The position numbers and the translations under genes are program-made. A stretch of DNA of 57,873 bases from CAZWKQ01 sp964634005 (lineage in GTDB: Bacteria > Bacteroidota > Bacteroidia > Bacteroidales > JACABE01), in assembly GCA_964634005.1 (NCBI GenBank), contig CAZWKQ010000016.1, forward strand, positions 1 to 57,873, given 5' to 3'. The notes beneath the pieces are model-generated. The model was not told the origin of the DNA and ran no database searches. It saw only the letters and a list, made by a program, of their open reading frames with translations. This document shows, in pieces, positions 40,065 through 48,347 of this stretch; positions within the stretch are counted from its first letter, which is position 1; the number at the start of each line of letters is the position of its first letter.

Positions 40065-40508
40065 ATGTTGAGAATAATAATAATAAACGGACCTAATTTA
40101 AATTTAATAGGTAAAAGAGAGCCTTCGGTTTATGGTAATACTTCATTTGATGATTACTTCGAACATTTAAAAGAATATTTTTCAAATAAGGTTGAATTAA
40201 CTTTATTTCAGAGCAATATTGAAGGAGAACTGATAGACATGATTCAAAAATCTGAAACAGAATTCGACGGAATAGTTTTAAATGCCGGAGGGTACTCGCA
40301 TACTTCCGTAGCTATTGCCGATAGTATATCCGCTATTAAAATTCCCGTAATTGAGGTACATATCTCAAATCTTTTGTCCAGAGAACCTTATCGTCATATT
40401 TCGCTTATTGGGAAAAATTGTGCCGGTTCTATTATGGGATTCGGATTAGAAGGTTATAAACTTGCTATTCAAAGTTTTGTAAATAGAAAAGAAAACTCTA
40501 ATTTGTAA
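40065..40508 (+). CDS. aroQ: Type II 3-dehydroquinate dehydratase
   Basis: A 147-residue cytosolic shikimate-pathway enzyme, standard length. Motifs: INGPNLNLIGKREPSVYG, FQSNIEGELIDMI, LNAGGYSHTSVAIADSI and EVHISNLLSREPYRH with the catalytic Tyr and His. It lies six bases after the O-antigen ligase gene and is probably read from the same transcript, an unusual companion for a polysaccharide locus. It overlaps the convergent GT2 by 11 bases. Confidence 0.95.
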   Translation: MLRIIIINGPNLNLIGKREPSVYGNTSFDDYFEHLKEYFSNKVELTLFQSNIEGELIDMIQKSETEFDGIVLNAGGYSHTSVAIADSISAIKIPVIEVHISNLLSREPYRHISLIGKNCAGSIMGFGLEGYKLAIQSFVNRKENSNL

Positions 40509-41520
40509 AATCTTTCTTGCTGAGTTGATTAAATTTTGATTTTCTTAAAACATAATAATCCCATACAATACTTCTTTTGTAAACACCTTTTACTTTTAAA
40601 TGCGGATTTTTTTGTCGTTTTTTTAATGTTTTACAAATTGAAAAATAAAAACTAAAATGAGCTTTAGTAACTGCAAAAAAATCTTTAAAACCACCTTCAG
40701 TTAAAAATTTAATAGCAGCTATATAATCGAGAATTATTCTTACTGGAAAAACAATAAATAATCTTTTTGTAGGCAAATTTTTTAATAGCAGATAAAAATT
40801 ATTCCTGAAGTTAAGATAGGTTTTTCTTGAATTGTTTTTTGGTAAAGTCCCACCTCCAACATGGAAAACAGTAGCTTTGTGACAATACATAACTTTGTAA
40901 CCCAAATTTTTAACACGCCAACAAAAATCGATTTCTTCCATATGGGCAAAAAAATCATTATCTAAACCGCCAACTTTGTGATAAACATCCGCTCTGACAA
41001 ACATAGCTGCACCGGTTGCCCAAAAAATTTCATAAGTATCATTATATTGCTCATTATCATTCTCTAAAGTGTTGAAAATTCTGCCTCTGCAAAAAGGATA
41101 ACCGAAACTGTCAATAAAACCTCCGGCAGCTCCGGCGTATTCGAATACTTTCTTATCTTTATATGATAATAGTTTGGGTTGACAAACTGCAATATTATCA
41201 TCGCTTTCCATTAAGTCGATGATGGGTTTTATCCAATTCTTTGTTACTTCTATATCAGAGTTAAGTAAAATGTAGTATTTATAGTTTAATTTTTCTAATG
41301 CATCATTATATCCTTTTGAAAATCCTCCGTTTGTTTCATTTAAAATAATTTTAATTTCTTTAAAATTTTGTTTTAAAAATTCAACACTATCATCACTTGA
41401 AGCGTTATCGGCAACAATAATATCTGCAACATCACTGCTGTACTCAATAACATAGGGGAGAAATTTTTCAAGGAAAAATCTACCATTCCAGTTTAATATA
41501 ACTACGGCTACATTTTTCAT
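40498..41520 (-). CDS. Family 2 glycosyltransferase
   Basis: About 340 residues from ATG 41520 (MKNVAVVILNWNGRFFLEKFL); a longer start would overlap the acyltransferase gene. GT2 motifs IIVADNASSDDSV, YYILLNSDIEVTKNWI, GAAMFVRADVYHKVGGLDNDFFAHMEEIDFCWRVKNLGYKV are intact. A C-terminal hydrophobic amphipathic region suggests membrane binding. It follows the LpxL-like gene by two bases, so the pair may finish a glycolipid core. Confidence 0.9.
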   Translation of the reverse strand: MKNVAVVILNWNGRFFLEKFLPYVIEYSSDVADIIVADNASSDDSVEFLKQNFKEIKIILNETNGGFSKGYNDALEKLNYKYYILLNSDIEVTKNWIKPIIDLMESDDNIAVCQPKLLSYKDKKVFEYAGAAGGFIDSFGYPFCRGRIFNTLENDNEQYNDTYEIFWATGAAMFVRADVYHKVGGLDNDFFAHMEEIDFCWRVKNLGYKVMYCHKATVFHVGGGTLPKNNSRKTYLNFRNNFYLLLKNLPTKRLFIVFPVRIILDYIAAIKFLTEGGFKDFFAVTKAHFSFYFSICKTLKKRQKNPHLKVKGVYKRSIVWDYYVLRKSKFNQLSKKDFTN

Positions 41521-41522
41521 AT

Positions 41523-42395
41523 TCAAGCGGTTCTGGTATTTTTCCAACGTTTGTGAGACCATAGCCAATTGGATGGGTTATTTATAATAAGTTTTTCCAA
41601 AGCTCTGGCATATTTTTCTGTTATCGAATTTTCAGGTTCATTTTTTACGTTATCGGTTAGCAACTGAAATTCAATCATATATTTACCTCTTTTTAGCTTA
41701 ATGATACTCATAAAAACAACTTCAAAGCCGAGATGTTTTGCCATTTTTTCTAAACCATTCAAAAAGGCTGTATCTTGGTTTAAAAATTCGGTCCAATAGT
41801 GTTCACTGCCTCTTGGTGGGGCTTGATCGGCTAAAATATAAGTTAATACGGTTTCATTTTTATTTTCAAGCATGGTTTTAAAAACCTGTTTTGATGGTAC
41901 TAATTTTCCGCCGAGAGATTGTCGAAATTTGCGAATATAATTGTCGAAATATTTGTTTTTTGGAGGTAGGTAAACAGCAAAAAGTTTTTGTTTACAAATT
42001 AATGGTAATGTAAATCCGCATAATTCCCAGTTTGGTATATGTCCGAGTGCTATAAATGCACTTTTCCCGTCTAAAAACAATTTGTTCAGCAAATCAATGT
42101 TTTTTAATTCTACCATTTCAAGCAATTTGTCTCTTTTCATTCGCGGAATTTTGATTGATTCAACAATCATTTCGCAAATATTTTTTAGATATGTTTTTTT
42201 AAGTCGAATTATTTCTTTTTCATTTTTTTCGGGGAATGAATTTCTTAAGTTTTTGTAAATAACTTCTTCACGATATTTAACAATATAATTAAGAATAAAA
42301 TAAATAACATTTGAAATTTTATAAAGTATTTTTAGCGGTAATCGAGAAAAAATATTTTCGAAAAAGAGAAAAATCAAAAAACTAATTTTATCCAT
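41523..42395 (-). CDS. LpxL/HtrB-like lysophospholipid acyltransferase
   Basis: A 290-residue inner-membrane enzyme. The catalytic H(x4)E motif is H119-IPNW-E124 in ALGHIPNWELCGF. Other family features are an N-terminal hydrophobic segment, RQSLGGKLVPSKQVFKTML and LADQAPPRGSEHYWTEFL. It adds a secondary acyl chain to lipid A or makes another acylated lipid. A -7 element lies at 42421-42428. Confidence 0.88.
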   Translation of the reverse strand: MDKISFLIFLFFENIFSRLPLKILYKISNVIYFILNYIVKYREEVIYKNLRNSFPEKNEKEIIRLKKTYLKNICEMIVESIKIPRMKRDKLLEMVELKNIDLLNKLFLDGKSAFIALGHIPNWELCGFTLPLICKQKLFAVYLPPKNKYFDNYIRKFRQSLGGKLVPSKQVFKTMLENKNETVLTYILADQAPPRGSEHYWTEFLNQDTAFLNGLEKMAKHLGFEVVFMSIIKLKRGKYMIEFQLLTDNVKNEPENSITEKYARALEKLIINNPSNWLWSHKRWKNTRTA

Positions 42396-42420
42396 TAATA
42401 CAAAGTAGAAGAATTTCGGG

Positions 42421-42428
42421 CAAAGTTA
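42421..42428 (-). promoter_or_regulatory. Promoter -7 element for the LpxL-GT2 pair
   Basis: TAACTTTG on the minus strand, about 25 bases before the acyltransferase start. Confidence 0.55.
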
Positions 42429-42471
42429 TATTATTATTCCGATTTATTAAAATATAGCGGAAAAACAAAAT

Positions 42472-43977
42472 TTATAAATTAATAATTTTAAATGCCGAAT
42501 ACAGGTTATTTATAATATCTCCGGCGGTTAAAGTTTCCATAGAAAAGTTGTTTGCATAAAAATCGCCTGAATAGCCATGACAAAAAACACCAAGAATAGC
42601 GGCATTTTCGGGCGAGTAGCCCTGAGAAATGAGGCCTGCAATAATACCGGTTAAAACATCGCCACTACCTGCGGTTGCCATTCCGGGATTTCCGGTACTG
42701 TTAAAATAATTAATTCCTTTTGGTGTTGTAATACAAGTATATGCACCTTTTAAAACTACTATTATCTTATATTTTTCCGAAAATTGTTTTTGGCACTCAA
42801 AGCGGTCGAAACAGTTATCGAATTTTTCTGTAAGCCTTTCAAACTCTTTGATATGAGGTGTAATTATCGTATTTTCGGGTAACAATTCTAACCATTGTTT
42901 ATTTTCACTTAAAATATTAATCCCGTCAGCGTCGATAACTAATGGCTTATTATAATTCTCTATAAGTTCTTTGAAAGTTTTTTGAGTTACCAATTCGGTT
43001 CCAATTCCGGGTCCAATGGCAATACTGTTATACTTTTCGAAATTATGAACACAACTAATATACTTCTCATTAATATCGGCTTCTACCATAGCTTCAGGTA
43101 CTGAATTTTGTATAATTTCGACACCCGATGCAGGACAATGAACACTTACAAGTCCTGCTCCTGATTTTAGGCAAGCTTTTGCGCTAAGTACTGCTGCACC
43201 CATTTTGCCGTAACTTCCTGATATAACGAGTGTGTGACCGTAATTCCCTTTGTGGCTGAATTTATCCCTGACTTTGTAAATATTCTTTATCATTTGCAAA
43301 TCGACGAAGTAATTATTGCAGTGTGTGCTTTCAATAAATTCTTCCGATAATCCGATAGGTAGTACTTGGAAATCGCCTACATACTTGTAGTTTTGAGAAA
43401 AAAGAAATGAAAGCTTTGGTAATTGAAATGTAAGAGTTGTATTTGCTTCGAAAATAACGTCTTCTGCACTGTTTGTTATATCGGCGAAAAGCCCTGATGG
43501 TATGTCAATTGAAATTTTGTAATTTTCTAAACTGTTCAAAAATAATATAATGTCTTTAATTATACCATCGGTAGGTTTATTCAATCCTGAACCCAAAATA
43601 GAGTCAATAATTATTGCATTATTTGACGGAAATTTTATTTGTTCAGGGTTTTCGATATTATTAACAGGTATTTCCTGAGTTGCTAATCTGTTGAGATTGA
43701 TTTCAAAATCAGTAGATTTATTGTCTGTATGATTTATTACATAAATTTTTACATTAAAGCCGTTATTTTTCATTATTCTGGCAATTGCCAATCCGTCACC
43801 GCCATTGTTTCCTTTACCGCAGAAAAAATGAAATTCATAAGAGCGATTGAATTTATTCATTATCCAATCAGCACACTGCATTGCAGCTCTTTCCATTAAA
43901 TCAATAGAAGCTATTGGTTCATTTTCAATTGTATATTTGTCGGCTTCGCGAATTTTGTCAATAGGTAGAATTTTCAT
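42472..43977 (-). CDS. nnr: Bifunctional NAD(P)HX epimerase / dehydratase
   Basis: A 501-residue two-domain repair enzyme. Residues about 1-215 are the epimerase (YjeF_N; EFHFFCGKGNNGGDGLAIARIM, IIDSILGSGLNKPTDG, IDIPSGLFAD). Residues about 225-500 are the ADP/ATP-dependent dehydratase (KGNYGHTLVISGSYGKMGAAVLSAKACLKSGAGLVSVHCP, LVIDADGINIL, TPHIKEFERL, NSTGNPGMATAGSGDVLTGIIAGLISQG). It restores hydrated NADH and NADPH. Length and both active sites are complete. Confidence 0.95.
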   Translation of the reverse strand: MKILPIDKIREADKYTIENEPIASIDLMERAAMQCADWIMNKFNRSYEFHFFCGKGNNGGDGLAIARIMKNNGFNVKIYVINHTDNKSTDFEINLNRLATQEIPVNNIENPEQIKFPSNNAIIIDSILGSGLNKPTDGIIKDIILFLNSLENYKISIDIPSGLFADITNSAEDVIFEANTTLTFQLPKLSFLFSQNYKYVGDFQVLPIGLSEEFIESTHCNNYFVDLQMIKNIYKVRDKFSHKGNYGHTLVISGSYGKMGAAVLSAKACLKSGAGLVSVHCPASGVEIIQNSVPEAMVEADINEKYISCVHNFEKYNSIAIGPGIGTELVTQKTFKELIENYNKPLVIDADGINILSENKQWLELLPENTIITPHIKEFERLTEKFDNCFDRFECQKQFSEKYKIIVVLKGAYTCITTPKGINYFNSTGNPGMATAGSGDVLTGIIAGLISQGYSPENAAILGVFCHGYSGDFYANNFSMETLTAGDIINNLYSAFKIINL

Positions 43978-43983
43978 TTTATG

Positions 43984-44025
43984 AAATTTTTTTATTCGAT
44001 AAAGTTAATAATTTGGGTTAAATTT
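43984..44025 (+). repeat. Dispersed palindromic element, short copy 3
   Basis: AAATTTTTTTATTCGATAAAG followed by TTAATAATTTGGGTTAAATT. It keeps both ends of the elements at 17324 and 28654 but lacks about 15-20 central bases. On the minus strand it supplies the stop codon and last residues of the rhomboid gene. Confidence 0.5.
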
Positions 44026-44680
44026 TATCGTTTTTTTCGTTGGTTTCTTCTTCAAGCCAATATTGGCCATAATCTTCATTTTCGTTTTCATCTTCCCAAG
44101 AGTACTCTTTTTGCTGAGGACCTTGTTTCCTGAAATAGAATGCATACACTATTCCCGAAATCAATCCATAAAGATGCGATTCCCAAGAAATTTCCTTTGG
44201 GAAAGTATTCGGGAAAATTCCCCAGATCAGGCCGCCGTATAAAAAAACAACAAAAAGCGATAAAGCCATCAATTGATTGTTCTTTCTGATGATTCCGCTA
44301 ACAAAAATAAATGATGCAAGTCCGTAAATTATTCCGCTTGCTCCTATATGCCACGCTTCTCTCGCTGCAAACCATACCCATATATTTGTTGTTAAATATA
44401 TTGATAACAAGATTTTTACAGCTATTTCTTTATAAAAATAAAACAATGCCGAAAGTAATATGAATAATGGTGCGGTATTGGCATATAAGTGGCTCCAGTC
44501 GTCATGTATTAAAGGAGAGAAAATAATTCCGTATAAACCTTTGATTTTTAACGGTAAAATACCAAGCTGATGAAAATCAATATTGAAAAAAACACTTATA
44601 AAATGTATTATCCATATTACTACAATAACTACTGCCGGAATAATAAAACTGTTTATTAGCTTGTTCTTTTCCGAAATCAT
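44018..44680 (-). CDS. Rhomboid intramembrane serine protease
   Basis: A 220-residue membrane protein with six helices. The catalytic Ser is S115 in HIGASGIIYG (GxSG) and the catalytic His is H169 in SWESHLYGLISGIVYAFYF; H64 in SHLYANTAPLF is the conserved TM2 His. The first loop motif WxR is not clear. It cleaves membrane-embedded substrates; the target is unknown. The acidic C-terminal tail is cytoplasmic. Confidence 0.9.
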   Translation of the reverse strand: MISEKNKLINSFIIPAVVIVVIWIIHFISVFFNIDFHQLGILPLKIKGLYGIIFSPLIHDDWSHLYANTAPLFILLSALFYFYKEIAVKILLSIYLTTNIWVWFAAREAWHIGASGIIYGLASFIFVSGIIRKNNQLMALSLFVVFLYGGLIWGIFPNTFPKEISWESHLYGLISGIVYAFYFRKQGPQQKEYSWEDENENEDYGQYWLEEETNEKNDKI

Positions 44681-44851
44681 TACATTTTTTTTAGCAAAAC
44701 TAATATTTTATTGTTTATAGAGAGACAGAAATGTTATTTAAATAGTTTTTTAACAGCTGTAAAAATTTAGATTTAAGAAGTTTATCATTTATTTTACCCT
44801 AATAAACAATATTTTCATCGAAATTATCATAATATAGAACTTAATATTAAA

Positions 44852-44859
44852 TAACTTTG
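44852..44859 (+). promoter_or_regulatory. Promoter -7 element for the S41 peptidase
   Basis: TAACTTTG, 36 bases before the start codon at 44895. Confidence 0.6.
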
Positions 44860-44894
44860 TGGACTTTTTTTAATAAAATTTAAAATCAGATTCT

Positions 44895-46685
44895 ATGAAA
44901 TTGAGAAACTTAAAAGTAACTGCAACAATTTTTTTTATAATTTTAATAATTTCAAAGGGGTTTTCGCAAGTTCAAACCTACGATCCTTTGTCTACAGAAC
45001 AGAAATTCAATTATGCTCTTCAACTGATACGTTTTGCGTATGTCGATAAAGTTGATGATAAAAAACTCGTTCAGGATGCTATAGTTCAGATGCTTAAGGA
45101 ATTAGATCCACATTCGGTTTACATTAGTAAGGAAGAGTTGGATCGTATGAACGAACCCTTGGTTGGAAATTTTGAAGGTATAGGAGTTCAATTTCAAATA
45201 CTTAAAGATACAATTGTTATTGTTGATGTTATAAATGGAGGTCCTTCGGAAAAAGTTGGTCTTCAGGCCGGAGATAAAATTGTTAAAATTGACGATAAAC
45301 CTGCGACAGGTGATTCGATTAATAATAGTTTTGTTTTCAGTAAATTAAGAGGTAAAAAAGGTACTAAAGTAAAAGTTACAATTTTCAGAAAAAGCAAAAA
45401 CGGTACGCTTGATTTTACAATAACCAGAGATAAAATACCATTAACCAGTATTGACAGCTATTTTATGGCTACAAATAATGTTGGTTATATCAGATTAGAC
45501 AGATTTTCGCGAACTTCAATGGATGAATTCAGAAAAGCACTTTCTGAATTAAAAAATCAGGGAATGAAAGATTTGATTTTCGACCTTAGGGGTAACTCAG
45601 GAGGATTTTTAGATGTAGCTGTTGATTTAGCTGATGAGTTTTTAGGTGCAGATAAGCTTATAGTATATACCGAGGGTATTTCAAGCCCAAAACAAGATTA
45701 TAAATCTACAAGCAAAGGCGGTTTTGAACAGGGCAAATTGGTAATATTGATAGACGAAGGTTCTGCATCTGCAAGCGAAATAGTTTCGGGTGCTATACAG
45801 GACTGGGATAGAGGACTTGTTGTAGGTCGTCGTTCTTTCGGAAAAGGACTGGTTCAGCGTCCTTTCGATTTGCCCGATGGCTCAGTAATAAGACTAACAA
45901 CTGCGAGATATCATACTCCATCAGGGCGATATATTCAAAAACCATACAGCGACGGGTTAGAAAGTTATTACAACGATTTTGCAAAACGCTACTCAAGCGG
46001 TGAGCTGTTGAGTGCCGATAAAATTCAGTTTCCCGATTCTTTGAAATACTATACCAATAATAAAAGAGTTGTTTACGGCGGAGGAGGCATAATGCCCGAT
46101 ATTTTTATCCCTATGGATACTACTAAAATTTCGGATTATTACGTTGATTTAAGAAGAAAAAATGTTTTTAACGATTTCGTAATGGATTATATTGACAATA
46201 ACAGAGAAAAGTTATTGAAACAATACCCTGATTTTAAAAAATTCCAAAATGAATTTGAAATAACAAACGATTTTATGAAATCGTTTGAACAATATGCTTT
46301 TAAAGTTGGTGTAAAAAAGAATGTGATTAATCCTGATAAAATCAATACAATACTATCACAATATCTTCAAAAAATTAAAGCAGATACAACCAAAATAAAT
46401 TCTTTAAAAACATATAAGGATTTGGCCGACTGGTTATTGAGCGATAATGAAACTCTTAAAAACGAGATAATAAAAACTACAAGTCAGGAAGATAAAAATT
46501 TAATATCTACTGCCGAAGCATCTGATAAATACATAAGATATCAAATCAAAGCTTTATTGGCAAGAAATTTATATGATATCAATTCATATTATCAGGTTAT
46601 AAAGGATATTGACGATACATATCTTAAAGCATTGAAAATCATTCAGAATGATAAACTGTTTTTGAAGCTGAATTCTAAAAAATAG
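44895..46685 (+). CDS. S41 C-terminal processing peptidase (CtpA-like)
   Basis: A 596-residue exported protease: signal peptide MKLRNLKVTATIFFIILIISKGFSQ, a PDZ domain (about 85-170; GIGVQFQILKDTIVIVDVINGGPSEKVGLQAGDKIVKID), then the peptidase core with LIFDLRGNSGGFLD, serine nucleophile in EGSASASEI (S290-S294) and general base K317 in RRSFGKGLV. The catalytic Ser-Lys dyad is intact. A long C-terminal helical domain is typical of Bacteroidota members. It probably processes envelope proteins in the periplasm. Confidence 0.92.
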   Translation: MKLRNLKVTATIFFIILIISKGFSQVQTYDPLSTEQKFNYALQLIRFAYVDKVDDKKLVQDAIVQMLKELDPHSVYISKEELDRMNEPLVGNFEGIGVQFQILKDTIVIVDVINGGPSEKVGLQAGDKIVKIDDKPATGDSINNSFVFSKLRGKKGTKVKVTIFRKSKNGTLDFTITRDKIPLTSIDSYFMATNNVGYIRLDRFSRTSMDEFRKALSELKNQGMKDLIFDLRGNSGGFLDVAVDLADEFLGADKLIVYTEGISSPKQDYKSTSKGGFEQGKLVILIDEGSASASEIVSGAIQDWDRGLVVGRRSFGKGLVQRPFDLPDGSVIRLTTARYHTPSGRYIQKPYSDGLESYYNDFAKRYSSGELLSADKIQFPDSLKYYTNNKRVVYGGGGIMPDIFIPMDTTKISDYYVDLRRKNVFNDFVMDYIDNNREKLLKQYPDFKKFQNEFEITNDFMKSFEQYAFKVGVKKNVINPDKINTILSQYLQKIKADTTKINSLKTYKDLADWLLSDNETLKNEIIKTTSQEDKNLISTAEASDKYIRYQIKALLARNLYDINSYYQVIKDIDDTYLKALKIIQNDKLFLKLNSKK

Positions 46686-46819
46686 TTTTTTCAATTTTTT
46701 AGAAAATTTAAAATACGACTTTTTGACTCTGATTAGATATCTTCTTTCAATAATATTGTGTTGATTTAAGGATGCTAATTTTAAATATTTTTAATATCAT
46801 GATATTAGCTAAAATTTTT

Positions 46820-46827
46820 TAAATTTG
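46820..46827 (+). promoter_or_regulatory. Promoter -7 element for guaB
   Basis: TAAATTTG, 20 bases before the guaB ATG. Confidence 0.6.
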
Positions 46828-46846
46828 CCATCCAAAAAAATACAAT

Positions 46847-48313
46847 ATGCTTTCAAATAAAGACAAATTTTTTGGCGAAGGTTTGACCTATGATGATGTT
46901 CTTTTAGTACCTGCTTATTCAGAAGTATTACCGAAAGATGTAAATGTATCATCTTATTTTTCGAGAAATATAAAACTTAATATTCCCATTGTTTCTGCGG
47001 CAATGGATACAGTTACGGAATCAACTCTTGCCATAGCAATGGCGCAAGAGGGCGGAATAGGCGTTTTGCACAAGAATATGAGTATAGAAGCACAGGCAAA
47101 TGAGGTGAGGAAAGTAAAAAGAGCCGAAAACGGCATGATACTTGACCCTGTTACACTTACCGATAGTGCTTTGGTTTCGGATGCTTTGAACATGATGAAG
47201 GAATATAAAATTGGAGGCATACCGGTTGTTAACAACAATAATGAACTTGTAGGGATTGTAACAAACAGGGATTTGCGTTTTGAAAGAAATCAAAAGCGGC
47301 CTGTAAGGGAAATAATGACCAAAGAAGTTATAACAACAAGCGAGTTTACCGATTTTGATAAAGCAGCAGACATTCTTCAGGAACATAAAATTGAGAAATT
47401 GCCTGTAGTAAACAGCCAGAATAAATTAGTAGGTTTGATTACATACAGAGATATCATAAAATTGAAAGAACGTCCAAATGCATGTAAAGATAAGAATGGT
47501 AGATTGAGAGTAGCAGCCGGAATCGGTATCACATCAAATCTGTTGGAAAGAGTTGATGCACTTGTAAAAGCCGGTGTTGATGCTGTTGTTATTGATACTG
47601 CTCATGGTCATACAAAAAGTGTAATAGAGGCATTAAAATTAATAAAAAGCAAATTCACTGAAATAGACGTAGTAGTAGGAAATATAGCTACATCGGAAGC
47701 TGCACTTGATTTGGCTAATGCAGGTGCTGACGGGTTAAAAGTAGGAATCGGTCCGGGGTCTATATGTACTACTCGCGTTATTGCCGGAATAGGAGTACCT
47801 CAATTATCAGCAGTTTATCAGGTATCAAAAGAAATGAAAGAAAGAGGCATCCCTATAATTGCTGATGGAGGAATAAGATATTCGGGAGATATAGTTAAAG
47901 CTCTTGCTGCAGGTGCAAGTTCAATAATGGCAGGTTCATTATTTGCCGGTGTTGAGGAATCGCCCGGAGAAACTATTATTTACGAAGGCAGAAAGTTTAA
48001 ATCTTATCGTGGTATGGGCTCAATAGAAGCTATGCAACAAGGCTCTAAAGATCGCTATTTTCAGGATATGGAAGACGATGTTCAAAAATTAGTCCCTGAA
48101 GGTATTGTTGGCAGGGTTCCATATAAAGGAACTTTATCGGAAGTTTTGCATCAGCTTGTGGGGGGATTGAAAGCAGGAATGGGTTATACGGGTTCAAAGG
48201 ACATTATTTCTCTTCAAAAAGCTAAATTCATTAAAATTACTCAAGCCGGAGTTGTCGAAAGTCATCCGCACGATATAACCATTACAAGAGAAGCTCCAAA
48301 TTATAGCAGATAA
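46847..48313 (+). CDS. guaB: IMP dehydrogenase
   Basis: A 488-residue NAD-dependent enzyme that converts IMP to XMP, the first committed step to GMP. It has the start GEGLTYDDVLLVPAYSEVLP, two CBS domains (about 95-205), the NAD-binding region VIDTAHGHTKSVIEA, the catalytic loop GIGPGSICTTRVIAGIGVPQ with Cys, and the flap motif RYFQ near the C terminus. Full length and complete. Confidence 0.97.
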   Translation: MLSNKDKFFGEGLTYDDVLLVPAYSEVLPKDVNVSSYFSRNIKLNIPIVSAAMDTVTESTLAIAMAQEGGIGVLHKNMSIEAQANEVRKVKRAENGMILDPVTLTDSALVSDALNMMKEYKIGGIPVVNNNNELVGIVTNRDLRFERNQKRPVREIMTKEVITTSEFTDFDKAADILQEHKIEKLPVVNSQNKLVGLITYRDIIKLKERPNACKDKNGRLRVAAGIGITSNLLERVDALVKAGVDAVVIDTAHGHTKSVIEALKLIKSKFTEIDVVVGNIATSEAALDLANAGADGLKVGIGPGSICTTRVIAGIGVPQLSAVYQVSKEMKERGIPIIADGGIRYSGDIVKALAAGASSIMAGSLFAGVEESPGETIIYEGRKFKSYRGMGSIEAMQQGSKDRYFQDMEDDVQKLVPEGIVGRVPYKGTLSEVLHQLVGGLKAGMGYTGSKDIISLQKAKFIKITQAGVVESHPHDITITREAPNYSR

Positions 48314-48347
48314 AATATCATTTAAAAACTAACAAAATTGTTGTATT

